DNA of 64,000 bases from Paenibacillus sp. JJ-223. GTDB lineage: Bacteria > Bacillota > Bacilli > Paenibacillales > Paenibacillaceae. The stretch's first letter is position 1, and every line of letters starts with the position of its first letter. The position numbers and the translations under genes are program-made. Positions 18,108 through 26,746 of the stretch are shown here, piece by piece. Below the pieces are notes generated by a model that worked only from the letters and a program-made list of their open reading frames with translations, searched no databases and was not told where the DNA came from. The stretch spans positions 186,001 to 250,000 of the forward strand of contig NZ_CAKMMP010000002.1 in the NCBI RefSeq assembly GCF_927798175.1, in the 5' to 3' direction.

Positions 18108-18116
18108 CCTGCTCCA

Positions 18117-19895
18117 TTAATCCACGATCAACGGTACAACTTTGCCCGCATTAACATCGATCAAGCCATGATCCGTGATCTTGAGCGCCGGGCTCACCGC
18201 CAGCGAATGCGTGCTTAGCGACATGATCGGATTATAGTGTACATACCCGAGCGAGAGCATCGCTGCGCGCAGTTCCTTCACTTGATGTGATACAACAGCG
18301 AGTGGTTCCTCGGTCAGGATGCCACCCACCGGCAGTTCCAGATGGGACAATACTTTGCCGTCTTCCACTACACAGAAACCACCCTGGCTCGAAATCACCG
18401 TGTTAGCTGCCAGAATCATATCTTCGCGATTACGTCCTACAACCAGAAGGTTGTGATTGTCATGCGAATATGTCGTTGCAATGGCACCGCGTTTGATCGT
18501 ATCCCCGCCAATCAGGCCATACGCCCGATTGCCGTTCACGGCATAACGCTCGAACGTCGCGATTTGACCGTATTCGCTGTTTTCCCATTGCAATTCACCG
18601 TTCAACGCTTCGATCGGCGCGATCAGCTCTTCCACAAAGGTCGAACCGTCTTTCACCATCATTACCCGGCAGTTATGCAGGCCATCGGACAACTGGGTAA
18701 CCGAACCTGCCGAACTCGCCTCCGCCTTTGCTCCCAGCATGCTTCCGTTCACTTTGGGATCGTCCAGCCGGATGGAGAAATCGCTGGCTGCCAACGGATT
18801 CAGTTTCACGCTGCTATAGAAGTGTGACGGAAATTGCGGGGCTGTCCGTGTCTGCTCATACGGTTCGTAATCGTCATAAGCTTTCTTCCCGTTTTTATAT
18901 ACCTGTTCAATCGAAAGTTTATCCAGATCCGCTACAAGCGAGTAGTCGGCGATTTTACCCGGCGCGATGCTGCCGCGATCGGTCATCTTCATCCGTGCCG
19001 CAGGCGTCGACGTTGCCGCATAGATGGCGTCTTCGGGGCGCATGCCCATGCCGATGGCCTTGCGCACGATGTGGTCAAGGTGTCCGCGGGCCACGAGCGA
19101 ATCCGGCATGACGTCATCCGTGACGAAGCAGAAATGCTGCGACACATCATGCCTGATCAAGTAATCGATCACTTCCGGCGTCATCGATTTTTCCTGAATC
19201 TCGATGAACATGCCTGCCGCGATGCGGGCCTGAAGGCCTTCGATGCTTTGATGGGTATGGTCCGAATCCACCCCGGCATAGATGAGGCGATGCAGATCCA
19301 GTCCCAGCAGCTTCGGCGTATGTCCTTCGATGACAAGATCGGGATAGTTTTTGCGGATATGGCGCAAAATCTGGTTGGTTTTGCATTCCGGATCGCGAAT
19401 GACGTCAACGTAGTTCATGATTTCGCCCAGACAGATGATCTCCCCGGTCGCAAGCAGCGCATCCATATCCTCGATTTCGATCGATCCGCCCGTTGTTTCC
19501 ATCGGCGTGGCCGGCACGGAGCTCGGGATGCCGTAGAACATGTCCACCGTCGTCTCCCGGCTCGCGGCCATCATTTCCTGCACGCCTTCCAGGCCGAACA
19601 CGTTTGCCATCTCATGCGGTTCCGCCACGATGGAGGTAACTCCGCATCGGATCAGTCCATGAGAAAAGGTCGCGGGGGTCACCATCGTGCTTTCGATGTG
19701 CAGATGGATGTCGATGAGGCCGGGAATCATGTACCGTCCCCGGGCATCGATCACCTCGCACGCTTCGAACCGCTCCGTCCCGCCAGGTCCGATGTATAGA
19801 AATCTGCCGTCCAGCACGGCAACGTTATTCTCTTCGAATCGTTTATAGTAGCTGTTGTACACCCGTACATTGACAATCAGTTGATCGACACGCAT
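18117..19895 (-). CDS. ade: Adenine deaminase
   Basis: A 592-residue amidohydrolase of the bacterial adenine deaminase family, which converts adenine to hypoxanthine and ammonia. The metal-binding HxH is in PGLIDIHLHIES (about residue 58), further ligand regions are VAEPHEMANV, EGHTPKL and GVDSDHTHQS, and the late catalytic region is HDNHNLLVVG. Length is usual for the family (about 580). AAAAAGGAG precedes the ATG. It is the last gene of an operon with a nucleoside hydrolase and an ABC importer, which supplies its purine substrate. Confidence 0.93.
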   Translation of the reverse strand: MRVDQLIVNVRVYNSYYKRFEENNVAVLDGRFLYIGPGGTERFEACEVIDARGRYMIPGLIDIHLHIESTMVTPATFSHGLIRCGVTSIVAEPHEMANVFGLEGVQEMMAASRETTVDMFYGIPSSVPATPMETTGGSIEIEDMDALLATGEIICLGEIMNYVDVIRDPECKTNQILRHIRKNYPDLVIEGHTPKLLGLDLHRLIYAGVDSDHTHQSIEGLQARIAAGMFIEIQEKSMTPEVIDYLIRHDVSQHFCFVTDDVMPDSLVARGHLDHIVRKAIGMGMRPEDAIYAATSTPAARMKMTDRGSIAPGKIADYSLVADLDKLSIEQVYKNGKKAYDDYEPYEQTRTAPQFPSHFYSSVKLNPLAASDFSIRLDDPKVNGSMLGAKAEASSAGSVTQLSDGLHNCRVMMVKDGSTFVEELIAPIEALNGELQWENSEYGQIATFERYAVNGNRAYGLIGGDTIKRGAIATTYSHDNHNLLVVGRNREDMILAANTVISSQGGFCVVEDGKVLSHLELPVGGILTEEPLAVVSHQVKELRAAMLSLGYVHYNPIMSLSTHSLAVSPALKITDHGLIDVNAGKVVPLIVD

Positions 19896-19969
19896 GGGGC
19901 ATCATCTCCTTTTTCTCGGTGTCAAGCATATGGAATGATGCCATAGGCTTCCATCCATGCTTCCTGCTT

Positions 19970-21025
19970 CTATTCCACAAGTACAAGCTTGTCCTGCGGG
20001 AAAATGAGGCTGACCCGCTGTCCGCTGAGATAAGGCGTCTCCATCTCCTGATTGGCGGTGAAGTCTCCCAGCTCCGTCTCGATCACGTATTGGTAACTGC
20101 GTCCCAAATACGTGCTGACCTTCACGATGCCCGGCAATGCGTTCAACTGTTCCGAAGTGTCGCCGCTCACGATCAGGTCGTCGGGACGAATCGCGCCTTT
20201 GCGCGCGCCCGGTCTTGCCGTCCCCGGATGTGCCGTCGCGGTGAACTGTCTTCCGCCTGCTTTCAGGGTAATCGTATCGCCCGCATCGCTGCGGTCCGCG
20301 AACTCGATGAAGTTGTGGAACCCGATGAATCGGGCCACGAATTCCGTCGCCGGATATTTGAAAATCGTTTCCGGGCGGTCGAGCTGCTCGACCACGCCTT
20401 TGTTCATGATCGCCACCTGGTCGGAAATGGAGAAGCACTCCTCCTGATCATGCGAGACGTACAATGTCGTAATTCCCAGCTCCTGCTGGATTCGGCGGAT
20501 CTCCACGCGCATGTTCACCCGCAGGTTGGCATCGAGGTTGCTGAGCGGCTCGTCGAAGAGCAGCAGATCCGGCTCGATGACCAGCGCGCGGGCAATCGCC
20601 ACGCGCTGCCGCTGACCGCCGGACAGCTCCTGCGGGAACCTTTTTTCGAAACCGTTCAGGTTCACCACTTCGAGAATGCGCATGACGCGCGCCCCGATAT
20701 CTTTATCCTTCACTTTGCGCATCCGCAGGCCGAAGGCTACGTTGTCGTAAACCGACAAGTGCGGGAACAGCGCATAGCTCTGAAACACAAATCCGAAATT
20801 CCGTTTGTTCACCGGAACCTTCGTATAGTCCTTGCCGCCGAACATGAACTTGCCTTGCTGTGCTTCCAGGAATCCGGCGATGAGACGCAGTGTCGTTGTT
20901 TTGCCGCAGCCGCTCGGTCCAAGGAGGGAGAGCAGCTTGCCTTTTTCCAGCTCCAATCGAAAATCCTTCAGGATCGTCTGGTTGTCATAAGCCACCGATA
21001 CCTGGTCCAAAGTCAGCAATGCCAT
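19970..21025 (-). CDS. PotA-like ABC transporter ATP-binding protein, purine operon
   Basis: A 351-residue importer ATPase: Walker [12 protein letters not shown]-loop VFQSYALF, signature LSGGQRQR, Walker B LLLFDEPLSNLD, H-loop VSHDQEE, and a TOBE domain in the last 100 residues. ATG at 21025 is used, with GGAGG about 10 bases upstream; the frame extends to a TTG at 21043. It closely resembles PotA but sits with a nucleoside hydrolase and adenine deaminase, so a purine compound rather than a polyamine is the likely cargo. It is 18 bases behind its permease gene. Confidence 0.9.
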   Translation of the reverse strand: MALLTLDQVSVAYDNQTILKDFRLELEKGKLLSLLGPSGCGKTTTLRLIAGFLEAQQGKFMFGGKDYTKVPVNKRNFGFVFQSYALFPHLSVYDNVAFGLRMRKVKDKDIGARVMRILEVVNLNGFEKRFPQELSGGQRQRVAIARALVIEPDLLLFDEPLSNLDANLRVNMRVEIRRIQQELGITTLYVSHDQEECFSISDQVAIMNKGVVEQLDRPETIFKYPATEFVARFIGFHNFIEFADRSDAGDTITLKAGGRQFTATAHPGTARPGARKGAIRPDDLIVSGDTSEQLNALPGIVKVSTYLGRSYQYVIETELGDFTANQEMETPYLSGQRVSLIFPQDKLVLVE

Positions 21026-21043
21026 ACGCTTTAGCGCCTCCAA

Positions 21044-21835
21044 TTAACGTTTAGTAAAATAAGAAAGTCCACCCATTACACGTTCGATCACAAACATGAG
21101 CAAGCCGGTCAGCACCATGAGCAGCACCGAAATCGCCGCGATGGTCGGATCGAAATAATTTTCCACGTACGTCAGCATCTGTATCGGCAATGTGCTTACC
21201 CCCGGTCCGGTCATGAACACGGAAATGTCGACATTGTTGAACGACTCCAGGAAAGCAATGAGCACCGCAGCCAGAATACCTGACCGAATGTTGGGCAGCA
21301 CCACCTGGAAGAACGTTCTGATCCGTCCCGCTCCCAGACTCAGGGCAGCCTCTTCCACGGCAAAGTCAAAGCTCGACAAGCTCGACGCGATGACCCGAAT
21401 GATAAATGGAAGCATAATTACCGTGTGGCCGATCAAAAGCCCGAGGTACATCGGCAGATGATAGATCACGATCAAGTATCTCATCAGCGTGAAACCAAGC
21501 ACGATCCCCGGGATGAGCACCGGAGACAGGAAGATTGCATTCAAAAGCGATTTTCCTTTGAAATCAAAACGGCTCAGCGCATAAGCGGCAGGAATCCCGA
21601 GCACCAGCGCGAGCAGATTTCCCAACAGGGAAATGACGATCGACGTCTGGAACGTGCGCACGAAACCGCCTGCGTTGAATATATTTTCGTACCAGCGGAG
21701 GGAGAAGCCCTCCGGCGGAAATTTCAGTACCGTTCCCGGCTCGAACGACGTGACCGAGATGATCAGAAGCGGGCCCAGCAGAAAGATAAAGACCAGCAGA
21801 CTGAACAGGCCCAGCCCGATATGTTTCTCCCGCAT
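21044..21835 (-). CDS. PotC-like ABC permease, purine operon
   Basis: A 263-residue permease with six transmembrane segments and the EAA loop (EEAALSLGAGRIRTFFQVVLP, about residues 160-180). The N-terminal half has the PotC-type FEPGTVLKFPPEGFSLRWYENIF segment. It is 4 bases behind the other permease gene and works with it as the channel of the second transporter. Confidence 0.9.
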   Translation of the reverse strand: MREKHIGLGLFSLLVFIFLLGPLLIISVTSFEPGTVLKFPPEGFSLRWYENIFNAGGFVRTFQTSIVISLLGNLLALVLGIPAAYALSRFDFKGKSLLNAIFLSPVLIPGIVLGFTLMRYLIVIYHLPMYLGLLIGHTVIMLPFIIRVIASSLSSFDFAVEEAALSLGAGRIRTFFQVVLPNIRSGILAAVLIAFLESFNNVDISVFMTGPGVSTLPIQMLTYVENYFDPTIAAISVLLMVLTGLLMFVIERVMGGLSYFTKR

Positions 21836-21839
21836 AATT

Positions 21840-22661
21840 TTACCCCTTCGGATTTAAAGTTTTGGCCAATTTGTTCATGATGCCAACGACGACAAACGTA
21901 ATGACAATCATGATCGCCGCAATGACCGAGGCCAGATACCAGTCATTCAGCGTCATCGCGTTCTGATACAGGAACGTTGCGATGACCCGCTGCTTACCGC
22001 CGAGCAGGGCCGGCGTTGTATATGCCGTGAGGCTGCCCACGAAGACAAGCACGGCACCAATGACGAGACCGGGCACCGCCAGCGGGAAGACTACCCGGCG
22101 GAATGCCGTGAAACGGGAGGCACCCAAGCTCTGAGCCGCTTTGAGCAGATCGCCGTCAATGTTCTCCAGCACGCCGACCAGGGAAATGATCATGAGCGGC
22201 AGGAACAGATGCGTCAAACCGATCATCATCGCGGCTGGCGTATACATGATATCCAGCGGTTTGTCGATGATGCCGAGACCGACCAACGTATTGTTGACGA
22301 GCCCTTTGCGGCCGAGAATGATCATCCAGCTGAACGAACGCACGACCGGGCTCGTCAGCAACGGAAAGATGGCGAGGGCAAGCAGAATGCCCTTGCGCCG
22401 AGGCGCTTTTTGCGAAATATAATATGCCGTCGGGAATCCGAGCACCACGCATACCAAGGTGGTGACCACGCTGACCTGCAGCGTCGTAAGCAGAATTTTC
22501 AAAAAGTAGGGGTCTCTGAAAAATTGCATGTACCCTTCAAACGTAAACCGGTTTTCCTGAAAGAAGGTCGAGCCGATCGTCAGGACAATCGGTATGACCA
22601 TAAAGGCTGCCAGAAAAACGAGACCAGGCAGCAGCAGCCAGTACATAACTGATTTTTTCAT
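21840..22661 (-). CDS. PotB-like ABC permease, purine operon
   Basis: A 273-residue permease with six predicted membrane helices and an EAA loop (LKAAQSLGASRFTAFRRVVFP). The ATG at 22661 has AGGAG 7 bases upstream; the GTG just before it at 22664 is too close to the ribosome site. The gene is 75 bases behind the nucleoside hydrolase gene. Confidence 0.9.
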   Translation of the reverse strand: MKKSVMYWLLLPGLVFLAAFMVIPIVLTIGSTFFQENRFTFEGYMQFFRDPYFLKILLTTLQVSVVTTLVCVVLGFPTAYYISQKAPRRKGILLALAIFPLLTSPVVRSFSWMIILGRKGLVNNTLVGLGIIDKPLDIMYTPAAMMIGLTHLFLPLMIISLVGVLENIDGDLLKAAQSLGASRFTAFRRVVFPLAVPGLVIGAVLVFVGSLTAYTTPALLGGKQRVIATFLYQNAMTLNDWYLASVIAAIMIVITFVVVGIMNKLAKTLNPKG

Positions 22662-22736
22662 CACGATGCTCCTGACATAAGGAATGGATTGGGATCGAAA
22701 TGATACAGAATCGATTTCGACCCCTTTACGATACAG

Positions 22737-23675
22737 CTACGCATTAAGTGCGCCGATAAACAGTTCCAGGAACGCTTCGGCGTCAACGGCTTCACACACC
22801 AACGTGTTCGGCTTTTGACCGAGACGGTTCTGGAAGTCGCAGACCATTTGGCCATCGCACAGACGGCTCGCCGTTTCCACGTCCACGTAGTACGACTTGC
22901 GTTCCACAAGCTCCGGTGCGAGCGCCACGCCCACCGCCAGAGGATCATGAAGGGCGCATGCGCGTATGCCGTTCATTTGCTCATAACGCCGGATATATAT
23001 TTCGGTGCTCTGCGCCACATAACTGCGCAGTACCGGATCGGTCAACCGCCCAATCGCTTCTTCATTCAGCAGCGTCTGGCGCGTAACGTCCAGTCCGACC
23101 TGCGTCAGCTTCTCGAATCCTGCATGCAGCACGATGCGTGCCGCTTCAGGATCAGCGTACGTGTTGTACTCGGCCGTCGGGGTAATGTTTCCGTGTCCGC
23201 GCACCACGCCGCCCATAAAGATGACTTCCTTGACGAGGGACGACAGCTCCGGGCATTTGGCCAGCGCAAGGGCCAGATTCGTCAGCGGCGCCGTCATAAT
23301 CAGCGTCACTTCGCCAGGGTACCGTTTCACCTGTTCAATGATAAAATCCGGTCCAAAGCCTTCTTCTGCACGCTTCGAGCGCGCCGGATCGGGCAAAGCT
23401 CCGCCAAGCCCGTCCTGGCCGTGCACGCGATGTTCGTAATGAGACTGGCGGGTCAATGGACCCGCAGCCCCGGGGATGACCGGAATATCCGTTCCATCCA
23501 CCAGCTCCAGCACTTTGCACGTATTCTCCGTGGCCTGCGCAAGCGATACGTTCCCACAGACCGTTGTGATGCCGAGCATATCGAAGCGGCGGCTTTTGAC
23601 TGCCAGCAAAATGGCAAGGGCGTCGTCGATGCCGGTGTCCACGTCCAAAATCATGCGTTTTGTCGTTTCATTCAT
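22737..23675 (-). CDS. Nucleoside hydrolase (inosine/uridine-preferring family)
   Basis: A 312-residue IUNH-family N-ribohydrolase, which splits nucleosides into base and ribose. The Ca2+-binding signature DVDTGIDDA is at residues about 11-19. The active-site segment MGGVVRGHGNITPTAEYN, which binds the ribose, and the late His-Asp of CALHDPLAVG complete the site. It is the second gene of the operon, between the binding protein and the permeases, an unusual position for an enzyme in an ABC locus. It could release adenine for the deaminase encoded at the operon end. No signal peptide, so cytoplasmic. Confidence 0.93.
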   Translation of the reverse strand: MNETTKRMILDVDTGIDDALAILLAVKSRRFDMLGITTVCGNVSLAQATENTCKVLELVDGTDIPVIPGAAGPLTRQSHYEHRVHGQDGLGGALPDPARSKRAEEGFGPDFIIEQVKRYPGEVTLIMTAPLTNLALALAKCPELSSLVKEVIFMGGVVRGHGNITPTAEYNTYADPEAARIVLHAGFEKLTQVGLDVTRQTLLNEEAIGRLTDPVLRSYVAQSTEIYIRRYEQMNGIRACALHDPLAVGVALAPELVERKSYYVDVETASRLCDGQMVCDFQNRLGQKPNTLVCEAVDAEAFLELFIGALNA

Positions 23676-23690
23676 GGCTTAGTCCCCCAC

Positions 23691-24761
23691 TTATTGCGCG
23701 ATTTCGCGATTCCAGCGATCTGTCCATGTTTTTGCCTGTTTGTTGACGAATTCCATATCCAGCTTGTTCAGCTTCTCTACGACGTCCGCGCCGTATGTTA
23801 CGCCTTCCGCTTCTTCCGCCGTCAACTCGACCTTGGTGTTTACCGGGGAATCGACTTTGGCTTTGGCCGATTTGGCCTGCACGTCTTGGCTGAGCTGCCA
23901 GTTGATGAACTCTTCGGCGAGCTCTTTGTTTTTGCTGCCTTTGACCACGTTGATCGTATTCATAACGGCATATCCGCCTTCGCTAGGCGTTACGAATTTC
24001 GCGTTTGGCACGGCTGCTTTCAGATCTTTGAAGTACATTTCCATGATCGGTCCGCCGGCGATTTCTTCTTGCGAGAACATGTTCACGAACTCCGACGTTT
24101 GGGTGTAGAACTTAACTACATTTCCGCTCAGTTCTTTCAGTTTGGCGAATGCCGCATCTTCATTGAACGTTTGGTTGCCTGCAATGCGGGATGCCGCATC
24201 CAGCACCATCGGTCCGGCCGTTGCCGTAATGTTCGGGATCGTCACGTTGTTTGCGAATGCCGGGTCCCACAGATCGTTCCAAGACGTGACTTCTTTGGAT
24301 ACCAGGTCCGGGTTGTAGGCGATGCCCAATTGTCCGATCGTGTAGGCAGGGCCGTAATCTTCGCCAAGCGGTGCTTTGGCCATATCGTAAATATCGTTAA
24401 TGTTCGGAATTTTGGAACGGTCGATTTTTTCGAACAAACCTTCGTCAATCCCTTGCTGCGCATAGTAGTCCGACAAGTAGATCACGTCGACATCCGATGT
24501 GCCCTGGCGAATTTTGTTCAAGCGTTCGGCATTGTTGCCGACTTCCAACACGATGTCCACATTGTGCTCTTTTTCGAATGGACCGAATACTTCTTCATTA
24601 AAGAAATCTTCCGAAAATCCCCACGTGGAGATCACGAGCTTGGTCGGCGCCGCGCCGCCATTGCTTGAGCCTTCCGCGTTATCCGCGTTGCTTCCGCATC
24701 CTGCCAGCAATACCGATGTCATCGCTGCTGCTACCAAACCGCTTACCCATGTTTTCCTCAT
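23691..24761 (-). CDS. PotD-like extracellular solute-binding lipoprotein, purine operon
   Basis: A 356-residue binding protein. A signal peptide ends in a lipobox (LLAGCGSN, Cys near residue 22), unlike the potD protein of this window. The mature part has the PotD/AfuA fold signals TWGFSEDFFNEEVFGPFEKEH and GQLGIAYNPDLV. ATG at 24761 follows AGGAGG by about 10 bases; the frame upstream crosses the leader hairpin and is not coding. It is the first gene of the operon and presumably selects the cargo, inferred to be a nucleoside or base from its neighbours. Confidence 0.9.
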   Translation of the reverse strand: MRKTWVSGLVAAAMTSVLLAGCGSNADNAEGSSNGGAAPTKLVISTWGFSEDFFNEEVFGPFEKEHNVDIVLEVGNNAERLNKIRQGTSDVDVIYLSDYYAQQGIDEGLFEKIDRSKIPNINDIYDMAKAPLGEDYGPAYTIGQLGIAYNPDLVSKEVTSWNDLWDPAFANNVTIPNITATAGPMVLDAASRIAGNQTFNEDAAFAKLKELSGNVVKFYTQTSEFVNMFSQEEIAGGPIMEMYFKDLKAAVPNAKFVTPSEGGYAVMNTINVVKGSKNKELAEEFINWQLSQDVQAKSAKAKVDSPVNTKVELTAEEAEGVTYGADVVEKLNKLDMEFVNKQAKTWTDRWNREIAQ

Positions 24762-24793
24762 GTTCCTGATTCCTCCTAGAAATGTGTGTTGGT

Positions 24794-24842
24794 AAAAAAA
24801 CAAAAAGAAAAGCATTCTTGTATTCAACAAGAACACTTTTCT
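24794..24842 (-). terminator. Attenuator hairpin in the leader of the purine operon
   Basis: On the minus strand a 16-pair stem (arms AGAAAAGTGTTCTTGT and ACAAGAATGCTTTTCT, two G-U pairs, 5-base loop) is followed by TTTTTGTTTTTTT. It ends 17 bases before the ribosome site of the binding-protein gene, which leaves no room for another promoter. Transcripts of the operon must pass it, or it ends the upstream gene with frequent readthrough. Confidence 0.75.
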
Positions 24843-24854
24843 TCGTAAACAAAG

Positions 24855-24896
24855 GAAAGCGACACCCGTTACCGGTTCATTCGAGGTTTCCGCTTC
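24855..24896 (-). promoter_or_regulatory. Possible aptamer/antiterminator region
   Basis: On the minus strand GAAGCG (24896-24891) can pair with CGCTTTC (24861-24855), enclosing a small ACCG-GTAA-CGGGT hairpin. The 3' arm continues into CTTTCCTT, which can also pair with the AAGAAAAG that starts the terminator stem, so two exclusive folds exist. It matches no riboswitch class that I can recognise; the purine riboswitch core is absent. Confidence 0.35.
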
Positions 24897-25002
24897 AGAA
24901 TCAATCCGAAGCAAGACGCCATCGTGCTATGAAATTGTGTAGGACCCGATTCATGCGGTGGAGCGGTTCAATGCACGTTGCTTGCCGACAAGTCGGTCAG
25001 CC

Positions 25003-25365
25003 CTATGCTTGCTCCAGAATCACGTTCGTGATGGCCCACTGCGTGGACGCATCATAATCCCTGAGTACAGCTTCAATTGGCAACCCCATCTGCTGCTCCA
25101 ACTTGTCCCTGAATTTTTTCTTATATAAAACAGACATACGGAAGTCCACTTCCAGCTTCAAGCCGGGGGCCTCCCCTTCCAGGGCGTCGGAGCGCGGTGA
25201 ACGTCGGTGTTTGGCATAGAAGGTCACGATGTTCTGATCGATCGTCACTCTCAGGAGAGTCGTCCCGAATCCGAACAGTTCCTTCGAAATTTCATTGTAG
25301 AACTGGCACATTTTTTTCTTGCTTTCATTGCTGTCCAGTCGTTCCATTGAACTCACCCACATCAT
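25003..25365 (-). CDS. Small uncharacterised protein, DUF2294-like
   Basis: A protein of 114-120 residues with the pattern FYNEISKELFGFGTTLLRVTIDQN, a basic central strand and KFRDKLEQQMGLPIEAVLRDYD near the end, which recalls DUF2294 (YbcI-like) proteins. Starts at 25365, 25362 and 25347 are possible; none has a strong ribosome site. It is upstream of the purine operon on the same strand, 160 bases from the attenuator. Role unknown. Confidence 0.6.
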   Translation of the reverse strand: MMWVSSMERLDSNESKKKMCQFYNEISKELFGFGTTLLRVTIDQNIVTFYAKHRRSPRSDALEGEAPGLKLEVDFRMSVLYKKKFRDKLEQQMGLPIEAVLRDYDASTQWAITNVILEQA

Positions 25366-25719
25366 TTACTACCGTACATTCGACGTGTTAACACGATTGA
25401 TTATACATAAATGTCCGGGTTTGGGCAACCCAAAAGATCAATATAACCAACATTGCACCTACAAAAAGCGAACATTTAACATTATATGATCAGTATTTGT
25501 CACATTTTCGCGATTATAGGAAACCGTAACCTTCCTACCGTAAATCATGCCCTCTCGGCACCTAATCTATCCAAAGGCATGAATATTGATATGGTGACCG
25601 CTACTGCGAACGATCCGTCGTTGATTACCCCAAAAGCATGGACAAACTTCTGCAACAACCGTTAAAATGGGACAAAATGTATGCCTATTATCTAAAATAT
25701 GGAATCGGAGGTTTGAATC
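25366..25719. other. Intergenic region without a recognised gene
   Basis: A 354-base stretch between divergent genes, AT-rich in its first half. I see no gene, clear terminator or long repeat. It should hold promoters for both neighbours. Confidence 0.5.
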
Positions 25720-26586
25720 ATGAAATGCCCTGTTTGCAATCATGAAAACGCAAATGCACGCTTTTGTGAAAAGTGCGGCTCCAACCTTGCTCCAGGCGAG
25801 CCTTTGACTGAAACAAGGAAGATGGATGAAAGATTGGAGCCTGCGGCTGCGGCAGAATCCGGGTACACGCATTGGTCCAGTACGCAGGAGCCATTTTCCG
25901 CGTCCCCTTCGTCTTCTCCATCCGTCTCGACACAGCCTTCCGCATCCGGTGACAAGGACAACAATCAATGGAGCAATGTACTGCAGAATGAAAAAGTTCA
26001 ACAAGCCAAAGAAGTAAGCAAGCAATACCTGTCTTATTTTCTGAGTGTGATGGCCCGCCCTTATCAGACGATGAAAACGGTCGGTGAACAACATGCCCTG
26101 AACGGACTTTTAACCATGGCACTTGTCATCCTGCTGGTCTCCTTATTCTTTTTGCAAACCTTCAGTGCCTACAATTTTTCGAGCTTGTTCTTGGGCGGAT
26201 TCGTTCGTCCGTTGATCTTTACCGCCGTAACGCTGGCTGCTGCGCTCGTTTTGATCTACGCCGTGTTGAAAATGGAAAAGCTCGCTTTTCATGCGAAGAC
26301 CCTCGTCGCCCAATTTGGCAGTTTGCTTGTCCCTGCTGCAGCCTCGCTCATTGTAGCCAACGTGTTTGTGTTTATTTCATTTTCCATCGCATTCTATTTA
26401 TTTGTTGTTTCTTATATTATTATTTTTGTGGCGCTGAATGCGGTGCTGTTTCATTATCCGCTCAATCGTTCTGCGGCCGCAATGGACAGCCTTTACAGTG
26501 TATTGATTGCAAACGTCGTGCTGTTCTATATCATGTACCGTTTGCTCGCTGCAACCATTTTCGGCATGATCGGCATGTTGTTCTAG
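25720..26586 (+). CDS. Zinc-ribbon membrane protein
   Basis: A 288-residue protein. Residues 1-24 form a zinc ribbon (MKCPVCNHENANARFCEKCGS, two CxxC pairs). A Ser/Pro/Ala-rich linker of about 70 residues follows, then a Yip1-like membrane domain with about five helices (about residues 125-288). Such zinc-ribbon/membrane proteins are common in Bacillales with unknown role. The ATG has GGAGG upstream. Single gene. Confidence 0.8.
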   Translation: MKCPVCNHENANARFCEKCGSNLAPGEPLTETRKMDERLEPAAAAESGYTHWSSTQEPFSASPSSSPSVSTQPSASGDKDNNQWSNVLQNEKVQQAKEVSKQYLSYFLSVMARPYQTMKTVGEQHALNGLLTMALVILLVSLFFLQTFSAYNFSSLFLGGFVRPLIFTAVTLAAALVLIYAVLKMEKLAFHAKTLVAQFGSLLVPAAASLIVANVFVFISFSIAFYLFVVSYIIIFVALNAVLFHYPLNRSAAAMDSLYSVLIANVVLFYIMYRLLAATIFGMIGMLF

Positions 26587-26746
26587 CCTTTTGTACGCTA
26601 TATAAGTACATATTGTTTAAGAAGTTCTCACCGCATGTTCTATCATGCGGATGGAGGACTTCTTTCGTCTACGGGATTGCGCTTTCCGTACCATTTACAC
26701 TACAATATGTAGTGTTCAATCCTATTATAGAAAGCCGAGGACTCCC

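Noticed and set aside
22815-24668. A 617-codon frame on the plus strand opposite the nucleoside hydrolase and binding-protein genes.
   Set aside because: It is antisense to two well-recognised genes, has a low-complexity Arg/His/Phe-rich product and no ribosome site; a shadow of codon bias.
24842-25002. A purine (guanine/adenine) riboswitch in the leader of the purine operon.
   Set aside because: The conserved core segments of that class, such as the TATA..GATATGG part and the loop-loop kissing pattern, are not present on the minus strand.
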